Part shown: positions 1 to 9,273 of the stretch, one piece after another
Position numbering within the stretch: the stretch's first letter is position 1
Layout of the letters: every line of letters begins with the position of its first letter
Source of the DNA: Chara braunii
Taxonomy: Eukaryota > Streptophyta > Charophyceae > Charales > Characeae
NCBI GenBank assembly: GCA_003427395.1
Contig: BFEA01000132.1
Span: 533,995 to 562,415 of the forward strand
Direction: 5' to 3'
DNA: 28,421 nt
The notes under the pieces: model-generated
Told to the model about the DNA's origin: nothing
Databases searched by the model: none
The model's input: the letters and a program-made list of their open reading frames with translations, nothing else
Made by a program: the position numbers and the translations under genes

Positions 1-660
1 AAGACAGGTGTCCTTGAAACCTCGCTACTCTTATATCAGACTAGTCACTGATAAGACAGGATTCCCCTGCTACTCTTATCACTGGCTAGCCCTCAATAAG
101 ACGGGTGTCCAAGGATCCTTACTACTCTTACCACTGAATGAATGTTAGGTTTGATCAATGATAAGGCAGGTGTCCTTGAAACCTCACAACTCTTATGTCA
201 GACTAGTCGCTGATAAGACCCTGCTACTCTTATCAGTGGCTAGTCCTCAGTAAGGCGGGTGCCCAAGGATCCTTGCTTACTCTTACCATTGAAAANAATG
301 TTAGGTTTAATCAGTGATAAGGCAGGTGTCCTTGAAACCTCCCAACTCTTATATCAGACTAGTCACTGATAAGACAGGATTCCCTGTTACTCTTATCAGT
401 GGCTAGCCCTCAATAAGGCAGGTGCCCAAGGGTCCTTGCCTACTCTTACCATTGAAAAGAATGTTAAGTTGGTTAATGATAAGGCAGGTGTCCTTGAAAC
501 CTCACAACTCCCATATCAGACTAGTCACTGATAAAACAGGATTCCCCTGCTACTCTTATTAGTGGCTATCCCTCAATAAGGCGGGTGTCCAAGGGTCCCT
601 GCACTTACCACTGACCAAGCGTAAGGCTCATTTGGAGTTAAGGCAGACTTTCCCTGCTAT
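1..660. repeat. ~160-bp higher-order tandem repeat, about 4 copies
   Basis: The word GGTGTCCTTGAAACCTC recurs at about 7, 169, 325 and 487, giving periods of roughly 156-162 bp. Each unit holds three diverged ~46-63-bp submonomers that start AAGRCRGG and end near TACTCTTAY. This is a higher-order satellite-like structure. The array is cut by the window start and decays after about 600, where the submonomers become irregular. One N lies near 296. No open reading frame of note is present. Confidence 0.93.
359..406. repeat. Long hairpin inside the 160-bp repeat
   Basis: The arms CTAGTCACTGATAAGA and TCTTATCAGTGGCTAG are complementary apart from one G-T position. An inner CAGG/CCTG stem extends the structure. 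Equivalent hairpins occur in the other copies at about 41-89, 203-243 and 521-568, so the palindrome is a conserved part of the repeat. Confidence 0.85.
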
Positions 661-1387
661 TCTTACCTCCACACAAGTCTTACCTATGGCTCAAGTCATC
701 GCTTTCGATGACATTCGAACCCAGAATCGTTTGTTAGTTTGGAGACTTATCGCTGGATCAGATGTATAATGAGCAATGATCGGCATGATCCATGACAATT
801 GATTATGGCAACTGAAATCAAGGTACCCATCATCTGTTTGGATGGGATATAGAGAGGATGATCGCGAGAGGTCTGATAGTTCGTATCCATACCTCCAATC
901 AGCGCCCACAACAAGATTGCTGTATTCAGAAGCAATCAGTTTCACACTCAACCACCCCTTTTCTCTACCCACAATCCAAGACCTGAAGAGTTATTGATTT
1001 CGAATCCCTAACCCCTATGATCATCGTTACGATGATTGTCTGTATGAGATAACACTTGGGTCGAAGTAACGTACCTCGTTGTTCCCTGCCTCCAGAGTTC
1101 CGCCTGAACTCCGGCAGAGCTCCCGCAATCGCCCTATTACATGAGTCAAGTGAGGAATAAGAGTCCTTTGTGCATGAATCCTGATCTCAGTAAGCCATTG
1201 GAACACACTATTTTCACCTACGTTGCTTGAAGGTAGTTGCGTACTTACGTGGGGTTTAGGCATAGGAAAGCGAAGGAGGATGAAGGAGGTAAGAATCGTC
1301 ATACTTGTTGGCGCCCCTCCTTCGCTCTGTGGCCTCGCATCCCTGTCCGATTCTGATTCCTATTCTAGTATGCAATCTCAAATGGTA
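661..1387. other. Unassigned stretch between satellite and microsatellites
   Basis: Only short open frames (about 90 codons, minus strand) without recognisable motifs are present. The only supported feature is the shared word at 1084-1133. I see no RNA gene or transposon end here. Confidence 0.5.
1084..1133. repeat. ~50-bp word shared with the arms of the 14-21 kb inverted repeat
   Basis: This stretch (CCCTGCCTCCAGAGTTCC, then CCGGCAGAGCTCCCGCAATCG) matches the plus strand at about 21129-21175 and the reverse complement of about 14383-14430. The conserved core is CGGCAGAGYTSYCGCAATCG. It is probably a remnant of the same mobile family or of its leader. Confidence 0.7.
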
Positions 1388-1389
1388 TA

Positions 1390-1437
<48 letters not shown>

Positions 1438-1444
1438 AATAAAA

Positions 1445-1488
<44 letters not shown>

Positions 1489-1535
1489 ATAATAATAATA
1501 ATAAAAATAATAATGATAATAATAATGACAATATC
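1388..1535. repeat. Compound microsatellite (AAT)n-(TAC)n-(AAT)n
   Basis: AAT repeats run to about 1434. A (TAC)n tract of about 14 units follows (1444-1487), then imperfect AAT/GAT repeats to about 1535. Confidence 0.97.
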
Positions 1536-1559
1536 AAGGGATTATGAAAACGAATGATA

Positions 1560-1896
1560 TCAAAACCCGGGTTGCGAGATCACACAGTCGCCTGAATAGT
1601 CATATATAAGCAGCGAGTATCATAGCTCTGCGCATTCATCCCGACAGAGCAATACAATGTAGTAGTGAGCCAAAGCACAAGTTTTCAGGTCACATCAGCA
1701 CAGTATCCAAGTCATTCCTCTTTGTCTGGTGTTTAATGCTCAACCTACTCTACTAGACTATCTTATCCAGTCCTGTGCTCATTTCGACTCTTGAAGACCA
1801 ACGTACATGACAGTCAAAACCATAACCGACCCCTCTTCGTGTACCAGGTACGTATCTCTTCACCCTCAATCAGACCTTGAGAACCCCACTCGCCCC
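1560..1896 (+). repeat. Donor-capped module 1
   Basis: This diverged module resembles 4225-4560 and 5283-5616: both hold TCTGTCTGGTG- or CAGCCTACTC-like words about 100 bp upstream of the junction. It ends in TACCAG|GTACGT with the junction at 1848, followed by TCTTCACCCTC. Stops occur in all frames, so it is not a coding exon as it stands. Confidence 0.55.
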
Positions 1897-1914
1897 TTTT
1901 TTTTTTTTTTTTTT
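1897..1914. repeat. Poly-T tract, 18 bases
   Basis: An uninterrupted T run begins ~50 bp after the donor-like junction at 1848. A CT-rich stretch follows to about 1975. Confidence 0.95.
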
Positions 1915-1973
1915 CTTGATCCTATCTCCTCCCTCTACATCTCCCTCTTTCTCACTCTCTTCTCTCTTCGTTG

Positions 1974-2052
1974 TCTGCTGATATCGAGGAGTCAGGTTGC
2001 TAGAGGTTAAAGAGAGAGACAGTGGACTGAGAAGAGGAAGGAGAAGATTTCT
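1974..2052. repeat. Purine-rich block, copy 1 of 4
   Basis: It begins CTGCTGATATCGAGGAGTCAG and continues into GAGAGAGACAGTGGACTGAG and AAGAGGAAGGAGAAG. Better-conserved copies lie at about 6970-7048, 7868-7943 and 9408-9484. This copy is the most diverged. Confidence 0.65.
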
Positions 2053-2280
2053 TTGCGCGTGTGTATGTGTTCGTGGGGTATCTAGGATGATCCGGGTTAA
2101 TGGTGTCAGACACAGTGTCAAGAGCTACGACGTGTAGGTGCCAATGCACCACAGCCTACTGAAGCGAGCTCATTTCTGATCTGTGGGCTTGATTACTATA
2201 TCCCTGGGATCTGAATGTGTGCTTGTTGCCGCCTTGCTGCGCTACCGTTCGTATGCATGAAAGTGAAAACCGAGTCTGAA

Positions 2281-2335
2281 TTTTCCTTCTAATAAGAATA
2301 ATATTAATAATACTAATAATAATCAACAATAATAA
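2281..2335. repeat. Imperfect AAT/ATT microsatellite
   Basis: Interrupted AAT units (AATAATATTAATAATAC and so on), older and more decayed than the neighbouring AAT arrays. Confidence 0.85.
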
Positions 2336-2343
2336 GACAGGAA

Positions 2344-2720
2344 GGAAGATGAGCAATAGCGAACTTCGGTAGTCAGACGGCATCATACATATGAGACCAG
2401 ATAGTCTGGATCCCGAACCAACAGCAGAGTTGCTTCCCGAGATTCATCAGATAAGAACATAGCAACAGTTCAGAAATGACAATGCTGAAACAGTCTCTCA
2501 TCATCTTCAACGAAGAACAAGAGTTGATATCCTATTGGCGCTCGGCGCCCAGACTACATGTGGCAGATCCTATCTAGCCTAATACTATAATGTCGATGTT
2601 GACAACAACAGCTTCCTGAAGTAGGAGCATACAGCGGACAATGCCGCACGCCTCCCGCACCAGGTATGTCTCTCGCCACACTCACAACCCCGATCCACAC
2701 CACACAGATGCCACTAGCAC
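2344..2720 (+). repeat. Donor-capped module 2
   Basis: Shares the order AGATAAGAACA, CAACAGTTCAGAA, GCCCAGACTACA, GCAGATCCTATCTAGCC, CAACAACAGCTTCC with the modules at 3330, 3744 and 4800. It ends CACCAG|GTATGT with the junction at 2664, followed by CTCTCGCCACACTCACAACC. A short perfect hairpin GGCGC-TCG-GCGCC lies near 2537. Confidence 0.7.
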
Positions 2721-3251
2721 CCAAGGACCACCCTTCGTCACACCCAGCTCACAGCGGAGCAACTCGGCTATGGCTGCCCGCTACTTTGTGTTTGCCCGTG
2801 AGAGCGTGAGTGCCAGCCAGCCAGCAAATAGCGCAGCAGTGCTCGAGCAACATGCAGCCAGCACCCGAATGCCGAATGAGGAGGCAGGCCCTTCCCTATA
2901 TCGAAGTGGCCTGCCTGCGTTCAGTCTAGGAAGCTTCCGGTAGGATCCGGTAAGCACAGGCCCAGACCTCACACGCAGGCCCAGGGCTTGATGGTTGCTT
3001 GTGCCCAACTGCCCTTGGCCTGCTCACAACCCTTTTCACGCGTCTGGCCCAGGTCACCATTCAGATACATTTGCAAAATATGGCCCGGGCCTGGGCGCCT
3101 TCAACCAACTGGCGCAGCGCAACTGTCTGAATTTCATCAGTTGCGGGGTACCCTGAAATCGAGGCCCTGATGGCCTGTCGCGCCTGCCTTCACTTAGGGC
3201 GGCCACCATACTGCAAAAGGGCCCCGGAGGAGCTGAGCGGGCGTAGCCTCG
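2721..3251. other. GC-rich insert between module 2 and an AAT array
   Basis: Composition is distinctly GC-rich compared with the flanks (GGCCCAGG, GGCCCGGGCC). Open frames of up to about 100 codons exist on both strands, but none has a recognisable motif. It has no counterpart in the sister modules, where AAT repeats follow the junction directly, so it looks like a local insertion. Confidence 0.45.
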
Positions 3252-3252
3252 C

Positions 3253-3298
<46 letters not shown>

Positions 3299-3324
3299 TA
3301 ATAATAATAATAATAATAATAATA
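3252..3324. repeat. (AAT)n microsatellite
   Basis: About 24 AAT units with one AACAT interruption near 3296. Confidence 0.97.
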
Positions 3325-3329
3325 TGTCA

Positions 3330-3694
3330 GATAGATGAAAACAGCGAGCTTCAGAAAAACAGCATTATTTACACAAAGTCTGATAGTAGTGACCTCAAGC
3401 CAACAGAAACTTCATCACTAGTTTCGTCAAATAAGAGTACAGCAAAAGCTCATAGTTGACAATACTGAGATAGTCTCGTCATCATTATTAACAAAGAACC
3501 AACGCTGATGCGGCAGATCCTATCTAGCACTCAATACCCAGTTTATGAATATCCAGCCTAGGCTGTAGTGCTGTTGATGATTTTCAACAGTTTTTTGAAG
3601 CTTGGGCAGGTCTCCACTTCTGCCGCACTTATCAGTAACGCTCATAACCTTGATCCTATCATACGGATGCCACATACACCTGAGGATCATGCAG
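3330..3694 (+). repeat. Donor-capped module 3, junction lost
   Basis: Aligns with module 2 (ACAGCGAGCTTC, AATAAGAGTACAGCAA, GGCAGATCCTATCTAGC). Its junction is degenerate: GGGCAG|GTCTCC at 3610 lacks the canonical GTRAG. The following CGCTCATAACCTTGATCC matches the post-junction text of modules 2 and 4. Confidence 0.65.
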
Positions 3695-3709
3695 ATAATA
3701 ATAATAGTG

Positions 3710-3743
<34 letters not shown>
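3695..3743. repeat. (AAT)n microsatellite
   Basis: AAT repeats with a GTGAT interruption, about 85 bp after the decayed junction of module 3. Confidence 0.95.
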
Positions 3744-4105
3744 GTAAGTAATGAAGAACTTCGGACATCTATATCATAGCTGATCAGCCAGTCGGGACTT
3801 CACACAAAACAGATCTGCATCACGAGGCTCATTAAGTAAGAAAACACCGAGAGTTCAGAATGCTGAAATGGTCCCATCATCATCCATGAAAAATCAGTTG
3901 ATGTCCTATCCGAAGCCCGACGTCCAGACTACAGATGGTGGATCCTACTTAGTCTATCATCTGTGCTGCTGACGTCGCCAACAGCTTCCCATGTACGAGC
4001 ATATTTCTGCTAATGCCCCGCTTCGTCAAGCACCGGTAGGTCTCCTGTATCACTCAGAACCTTGATTCCTCCTACATACAGACGCTATGTGGTCCCAAAC
4101 TATGC
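3744..4105 (+). repeat. Donor-capped module 4
   Basis: Aligns with module 2 throughout, including GAGTTCAGAATGCTGAAATGG, CCCGACGTCCAGACTAC and CCAACAGCTTCCC. It ends CACCG|GTAGGT with the junction at 4036, followed by CTCCTGTATCACTCAGAACC. The donor has one change from the consensus GTAWGT. Confidence 0.68.
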
Positions 4106-4151
4106 AAATAATAATAATAATAACGGTAATAACAATAATAATAATAATAAA
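4106..4151. repeat. (AAT)n microsatellite
   Basis: AAT repeats interrupted by CGG and AAC, about 70 bp after the module 4 junction. Confidence 0.95.
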
Positions 4152-4192
4152 GAAAATGTGAAACATGAATGTGGATGAAACGCAGAAATCTA

Positions 4193-4194
<2 letters not shown>

Positions 4195-4224
<30 letters not shown>
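4195..4224. repeat. Poly-T tract, 30 bases, followed by GCAG
   Basis: A pure T run that ends directly in GCAG, the layout of a polypyrimidine tract plus 3' splice site on the plus strand. It could equally be the poly-A tail of a retro-inserted sequence on the minus strand. Confidence 0.95.
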
Positions 4225-4226
<2 letters not shown>

Positions 4227-4560
4227 AGAATCACACTGAAGTCTGAGTAGTCAATGCAAGGGCAGATATCACAATGGGACAAAGTGACCATCCATTTGAG
4301 AATGACACAGAAGAATCGTGAGACAATGTCCAAGCCCAACAGGGCAACACCAACAGCAGTATCCAGATTCTCTCTTCTCTGTCTGGTGCACAGTGCCCAG
4401 CCTACTCTTACACAGCTACTACAGCCTATGAATTGGTCACGCAATTGTTGATATCAGTTGCCACTCGAGGTGCTTGAAGATGTCACCCATATGGACTATT
4501 GCCCACACAAGGTAAGTGTCTCACATTATTTCTCATCATCACTACAGAACCACTATCGAT
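4225..4560 (+). repeat. Donor-capped module 5
   Basis: Starts right after the poly-T/GCAG and ends ACACAAG|GTAAGT with the junction at 4512, followed by GTCTCACATTATTTCTCATC. It shares CAGCCTACTC..ACAGCTACTACA and GATATCACCCATGCAGACTA-like text with module 8 (5283-5616). This is the best-looking acceptor-to-donor pair in the array (about 287 bp), but stops occur in every frame. Confidence 0.65.
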
Positions 4561-4799
4561 ATCTCATCTAGGTTGCGCCTAGGCTGCAGATAACAGATCC
4601 TACCCGGCCTACATTACGATGTCGATGATGACTACAACAGTTTCCCCCTATAGCACGAACAGATTGCAACCAATGTCCCACATCCTCGTACCTCAACGCA
4701 CAGAGGCTACTCACACCCACGAGCCATGCATCTAATGACATTAATAATGATATTAATATCCGCTGCTGCAAGGAAGAGGAGCAGCGACGTTCTTCACCA
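4561..4799 (+). repeat. Partial module 6, junction lost
   Basis: Contains GCAGATAACAGATCCTACCC and CTACAACAGTTTCCC, matching modules 2-4, followed by a decayed junction region near 4700 and a short ATT-rich stretch at 4738-4760. Confidence 0.5.
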
Positions 4800-5162
4800 A
4801 TCAACATTGCATCATACACACGGATTCGGATGGTCCTAATCTCAAATAAAGCAGGATTTTGACACGAGTCTCAGAAAATAAGAAAACAGCGCGGGCTCAG
4901 AATTGCCAATGCTGTTGTAGTTTCATCATCATTAGTCACGAACAAATATCGAACTTCCTACCTGATGCTGCCCCCAGCCTACAAGTGGCAATCCTATCTA
5001 GCCTACAGCTACCATGCCTCTGCTGTCAACAACAACTTCACCGAAGTGTGGCAGATTTCGGACCATGCCCCTGCATCAAGCACCAGGTATGTCTGTCGCA
5101 TCACTCTCATCCTTCGTCTCCCCCACAGACAGTATGCCACGTGGACCCTTCCTACTGTGCAC
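4800..5162 (+). repeat. Donor-capped module 7
   Basis: Aligns with modules 2-4 (AAATAAGAAAACAGCG, GGCAATCCTATCTAGCC, TGTCAACAACAACTTC). It ends CAAGCACCAG|GTATGT with the junction at 5087, followed by CTGTCGCATCACTCTCATCC and then an AAT array. The 143-codon plus-strand frame from 4859 to 5290 is open mainly because AAT repeats read as poly-Ile; it is not a credible gene. Confidence 0.7.
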
Positions 5163-5211
<49 letters not shown>

Positions 5212-5285
5212 CATAATAATAATAATAATAATAATCATAATAATAATAGTAATAATGATAATAGTAATAATAATAATAATAAGGA
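5163..5285. repeat. (AAT)n microsatellite, long
   Basis: About 40 AAT units with scattered CAT, AGT and GAT variants. It is the longest AAT array in the window. Confidence 0.97.
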
Positions 5286-5616
5286 AATAAGTAACAGCGA
5301 GGTGACAGTTCCAGACTGCACTATCTCATTGAAAGCCAGTTAGTCATACTGTGTTCAGAGCACAGTATTGTACCAATAGTACAACAATGGAGGTTCGTAG
5401 TACTGAAAACAAATGCCAAGGAGAGCATTCTCTCTCCATCCCAACGCAAGAGCCTAGTTCCTTCCCACTCACACTTGACGCTCAGCGTCTAGCCTACTCC
5501 GACACAGCTACTACAAACTACGAAAAGACAATGCAAATGTTGACATCAGCGGCAGCCCAAAGTACTTGGAGATATCACCCATGCAGACTACCACCAATAC
5601 AAGGTATGTGTCCTCA
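5286..5616 (+). repeat. Donor-capped module 8
   Basis: Related to module 5 and ends ATACAAG|GTATGT with the junction at 5604, followed by GTCCTCACATC. It contains a perfect hairpin ATACTGTG-TTCAGAG-CACAGTAT near 5347-5369. Confidence 0.65.
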
Positions 5617-5653
<37 letters not shown>

Positions 5654-5704
5654 TATCTCTCTCTCTCTCTCTCTTCTCTCTCCCTCTCTCTCTCTTCCTT
5701 CTCA
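5617..5704. repeat. (ATC)n followed by (CT)n
   Basis: About 12 ATC units (5617-5652), then CT dinucleotides with interruptions to about 5700. It begins only ~14 bp after the module 8 junction. Confidence 0.95.
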
Positions 5705-6411
5705 GTCTAAATCTACTTTCACTTCTCCTACGGGATTACTGCAGTATGGGAGATGGATACGAATTCTGATGACATCTGAGACAGCGACATTGGGACTACG
5801 AGTTGAGGACTATTGTGGGATTCGATTTCATCTTTCTTCCGGAGATGTACTTGACATTGTGAGTTCGACATCTGGGATATTGTGAGACCTGGTATTCGCA
5901 ACTTTTCGGATTTTCGTCATTTATGACAGCTCAAGATACTATCTTCGGAACCATTGAGTTGACGTCATCTCCTCTCTCTTCTTTCCTCCATTTCTCTCCT
6001 CTGTCCATTCGCCCTTGACGATCTCAGATCCTGGTCTGTCGCCTATGTCCAAGGCCAGGGCTCTCACACTCCGGATGTATAACTGAGAGAGTTCGGTTGC
6101 AGTCCGGGCCAGGTCAGAGTCCGTCCATGTACCCCAAGTCTTCTGCTGTATTTGTGTCAACTCTGATTATCTGGTCTGTTCTGGGAATCTGTGCCATACT
6201 TATGAGTATGCAACTCCCTCTCTCTCTCCCTATTTCTCATCTCTCTCTCTTTCTCTCATGCACACATACACACTGTCAATACTGTAAAGGTGCAGACTAG
6301 AACAAGAACCGACCACTCATACAGAGTACAAACAGCGTAGCGGGAGACTTAGATACCAAAGATCCGGACGATCAATATTGCAGTGCAGCCCCAACGCACA
6401 CTCCTCCTCTC
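5705..6411. other. Unassigned spacer in the module array
   Basis: Contains short GATATTGTGAGWYCTGG-like repeats near 5850-5890 and CT/CA-rich patches near 6210-6270. No donor-like junction and no convincing open frame are seen. Confidence 0.45.
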
Positions 6412-6513
6412 TCTCTCCTCTCTCCCCCTTTCTCCCTTCCTTCTTCTTCCATCTTCTCTCTCCTTCTCCTATCTTTCTCACCTTCGATTTCTGCCTCTCT
6501 GTTTCATGCCCAG
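6412..6513 (+). promoter_or_regulatory. Pyrimidine tract ending in CAG (3' splice-site-like)
   Basis: A CT-rich run ends TTTCATGCCCAG|ATGGACGATG. The same arrangement (CTTTTCGTTATGCGCCCAG|ATGGGCGAC) precedes the duplicated unit at 7381. This is consistent with an acceptor site at both copies, but it is unproven. Confidence 0.45.
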
Positions 6514-7060
6514 ATGGACGATGTAAACCGAGGATTTGCACTCCGATGATTAGGACCGAATGGACAATGTAGTGCAAGTGGAATCTCATCCTGCAATGTG
6601 CATTCCGATACTTACAAAATGGTGTTTTATAGCGCAGTGGAAGATTTAGATACCAGTCCTGATCCGACCGGGACTGACCTCTTTCACGCAGTACAAGATA
6701 GCGAGCGGAAAGCTAGAATACTAATGACTAGCCTAATCAATGTTGCAAAGCAGACCAAACATACATCATTCTCACCACACGGCGTGAAGGGCCTGGCGCT
6801 ATACACAGGAAGAGTGCGCCGGGTCTAGCCCATATACAGACGAAGAGGAGGGGTTAGACGATGACGAGGGAAAGATGGGGATGTCATCAACACCAGACAA
6901 TCCCCATCCGATGTCTGAATCCCATTGTCGAGCCTGGATCTAAATGTCACTGAGCCTACTCGCTCATAGCCTGCTGATGTAGTGAAGTTAGGTAGCGAGA
7001 GGGTGAGAGGGAGGTGGTGGTCTGAAAAGGGGAAGAAGAAGAACTCTCTTCCTCTCTTGT
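6507..7060 (+). repeat. ~590-bp tandem duplicate, copy 1
   Basis: Aligns in order with 7374-7950. Shared words include TTAGATACC/TTCAGATACG, AGAATACTAATGAC/AGAATACCAATGAC, AATCAATG(T/C)TGCAA, GGCGCTATACACAG (6795 and 7674) and the purine block. The offset is about 870-880 bp. It is followed by ACACAAG|GTAAGC with the junction at 7113. Stops interrupt all frames. Confidence 0.85.
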
Positions 7061-7112
7061 ATCAGGAGCCAACCTGTGAAGATGCCGCCTGCTCAGACCA
7101 TCGTAACACAAG

Positions 7113-7380
7113 GTAAGCGCCCTCATGTTATCATCGTCATTTCTCCCGTCATCATCACCCTCATCATTCTCCCATTTATACCATTATCATTATCATCTTC
7201 ATCATCCCATCTACACCCCTTTTCTCCTGTCCCTCTCTCTCGAATCTTCTTTTCTCATCTCATCTTCGATCTTTTCTTTCCACCTCTCCTTTTCTCCTCT
7301 TCCCCGATCTTTCTTTCTCCCCCTTTTTCACCCTCCTTTTCTCCATTTCTCCCTCACTGTCTTTTCGTTATGCGCCCAGA
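7113..7380 (+). other. Intron-like pyrimidine-rich segment, GTAAGC to CAG
   Basis: It begins GTAAGCGCCCTCATG after CACAAG, is strongly CT-rich for most of its length, and ends GCGCCCAG. The plus-strand frame of 142 codons across it is low-complexity Ser/Leu/Pro/Phe and explained by the CT bias. It is a plausible 268-bp intron, but no coding exon flanks it. Confidence 0.45.
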
Positions 7381-7950
7381 TGGGCGACATTTATGTAAGC
7401 CAAACTTCCGTAAAGTGATGAAAATGACCGACAGGACGATGTGCGCGAACAGAATCTTCTATAAGCGATCTGCGTTTTCATACATTCATAATGGCGCTGA
7501 TTAGCGCAGGGAAGACTTCAGATACGAAAGCTGACCTGACCGGACTGACCCTCATCATGTAGTGTATGACAGCGCAACAGAATGCTAGAATACCAATGAC
7601 AAGCTCAATCAATGCTGCAACGCAGACCACTCATCATGCTCATCACAAGGTGCGAACGGGCCCGGCGCTATACACAGAAAGGAGGCGCCAGGTCCAGACA
7701 TGCACAGACGACTGAGACGAGGGGAGAGGATCAGACGGGGGGATGAGAAAGTCGCCAACACCAAGTCTCGTTACTAGTCCCAAATACTCCTTCAAATTGT
7801 CTGAAGTCCAATGTCGATTCGGGATCCAATGTCACCAAGCTCTCTCTCTCACTCTCTCGCTCATAGTCTGCTGATGCAGTGAAGTCAGATAACGAGAGGG
7901 TGAGAGGGAGATTGTGGACCGAGAAGAGGAGGAAGAAGAACTCTCTCTCC
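7374..7950 (+). repeat. ~590-bp tandem duplicate, copy 2
   Basis: Diverged copy of 6507-7060, including purine block copy 3 at 7868-7943. It is followed by a short local duplication and then the donor-like junction at 8072 (TTACGG|GTAAGT). Confidence 0.85.
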
Positions 7951-8043
7951 CTCCGTTTCGAGCCAGATACTCCTCTATGATATTGGTACGTGCTGCATGT
8001 ACCTTCTAAGACGATACTCCGTTTCGAGCCAGATACTCCTCTA
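7951..8043 (+). repeat. Short direct repeat, 27 bp twice
   Basis: The word CTCCGTTTCGAGCCAGATAC plus TCCTCTA occurs at 7951-7977 and again at 8017-8043, 66 bp apart. A hairpin GGTAC-GTGCTGCAT-GTACC lies between them. Confidence 0.95.
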
Positions 8044-8085
8044 AGACGAAGCTGGAGCAACGGCGTTACGGGTAAGTTCTTCTGG

Positions 8086-8161
8086 CCACCGCCCAATCTC
8101 TCTTCCCCCCTTCTTTCTCTCTCCTCTCCTTCTCAATCCCTCTTTCTCTCTCTCTCTTTCT

Positions 8162-8210
<49 letters not shown>
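8086..8210. repeat. CT-rich tract followed by (CA)n
   Basis: CT-rich DNA from about 8096 to 8163 leads into (CA)n at 8165-8208. It sits just after the junction at 8072, as in the other modules. Confidence 0.95.
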
Positions 8211-8212
<2 letters not shown>

Positions 8213-8836
8213 TCCTACACACTAACGCACACAGACACATGCACCTTTCCACATTCTAGCGTTAGATTCCTTTGATTTCGCTCCTCCTGTTTACGAAAGT
8301 ACATCGAGGCTAATCACGAGATAGCGGACTTACCTATCCTCATTCTCTTTGTCGTCGTCGCAGCCACCACCATAGTTCGATGCCGGCGATCCCCGAGATA
8401 TAGAGGACGATAGCCTTCTTTGCCATCCACCAAACTCAGTGGAACTGCAGCTCAACATGATCGATTCACGACGCACAGCATACTGCGACCATAACACGGG
8501 AAATTCGACAGGCACTTGCACTCTTTCAACAAGTCGGGCGGATGACAGCCCAACCTCGTGACGTCATCAGCTGACTCATCTCACACCCTGCAAGTCTCCG
8601 CCTTCGCATAAGGTAAGTAGCGGATGTCGAGCGGACTATACCTGCGTCAACGCTGCATGGCACCATTCGGATGGCAATAAATGCAGATCCTCCCTACCAG
8701 ATCGCGATACCTCCTTCAACACGGCCGGACAACACCTTCACACATTCCGTCTCGATACGCAGCATGCCGAGACGTTAGCACACGGGGTATGATGCTGGCA
8801 TAAGCGCGCATTTCAACGAGCCAGGCAGACGACAGG
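8211..8836. other. Non-repetitive stretch with three donor-like junctions
   Basis: It holds a minus-strand donor-like site (ACTTACCTAT, junction at 8333) and plus-strand sites at 8613 (ATAAG|GTAAGT) and 8836 (CGACAG|GTAAGT). Between them the sequence is mixed-composition with only short open frames. The two plus-strand sites belong to the same consensus as the upstream modules but have little shared flank. Confidence 0.4.
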
Positions 8837-8935
8837 TAAGTCGTCCTCGCCTCCCTTTCCTTCTCCTTCTTCTCCCCCGTCTTCTTTCTCCTCCTCCTCC
8901 TTCTCCTTCTCTCCCCCGCGCTATCTCCGTCGCGC
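8837..8935. repeat. CT-rich tract after junction 8836
   Basis: Imperfect CTT/CTCC repeats begin within 15 bp of GTAAGTCGTCCTCG. Confidence 0.85.
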
Positions 8936-9002
8936 GTGCGTCATCTTCTTCTCCTGCGAAAGTTCAAACTATGATACTAATAGGAGTAATACTATTATCA
9001 TC

Positions 9003-9082
9003 AATAATAATAATAATAATAATAAATAATAATAATAAATAATAATAATAATAATAATAACGATAATAATAACGATAATCAC
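9003..9082. repeat. (AAT)n microsatellite, interrupted
   Basis: AAT units with AAAT and AACG interruptions. Confidence 0.95.
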
Positions 9083-9203
9083 ATAAAGTGATGACGAATG
9101 TATATTAACTATTTCTCCCGTTTGATACAGCCATGCGGTGGGGTGGTGCATTGTGTTCGGGTCGATTTGCCCGATCGCTGCGATCGGGACTAGCGGCCAA
9201 CAG

Positions 9204-9272
9204 GTAAGTGTCTTCACACTCTCCCCCTTTCTCTCTCTCATTCACCTACACACACACACACTTCATTGACAG
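9204..9272 (+). other. Short intron-like segment, GTAAGT to GACAG
   Basis: It starts GCCAACAG|GTAAGTGTCTTCACAC, passes through CT-rich and (CA)n DNA, and ends CTTCATTGACAG|GATGAGC. At 69 bp it has canonical GT and AG ends and a pyrimidine-rich interior. It may be a real small intron or the typical module-plus-microsatellite arrangement. Confidence 0.4.
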
Positions 9273-9273
9273 G

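Noticed and set aside
1-660. CRISPR array
   Set aside because: Units are adjacent and diverged with no unique spacers, and the context is eukaryotic. It is a tandem satellite.
4859-5290. 143-codon plus-strand frame with poly-Ile C terminus
   Set aside because: The frame runs through an AAT microsatellite read as ATT/ATA; alternative frames give poly-Asn. It is not a real protein.
7076-7504. 142-codon plus-strand frame
   Set aside because: It spans the CT-rich intron-like segment, and Ser/Leu/Phe/Pro runs follow from the base bias.
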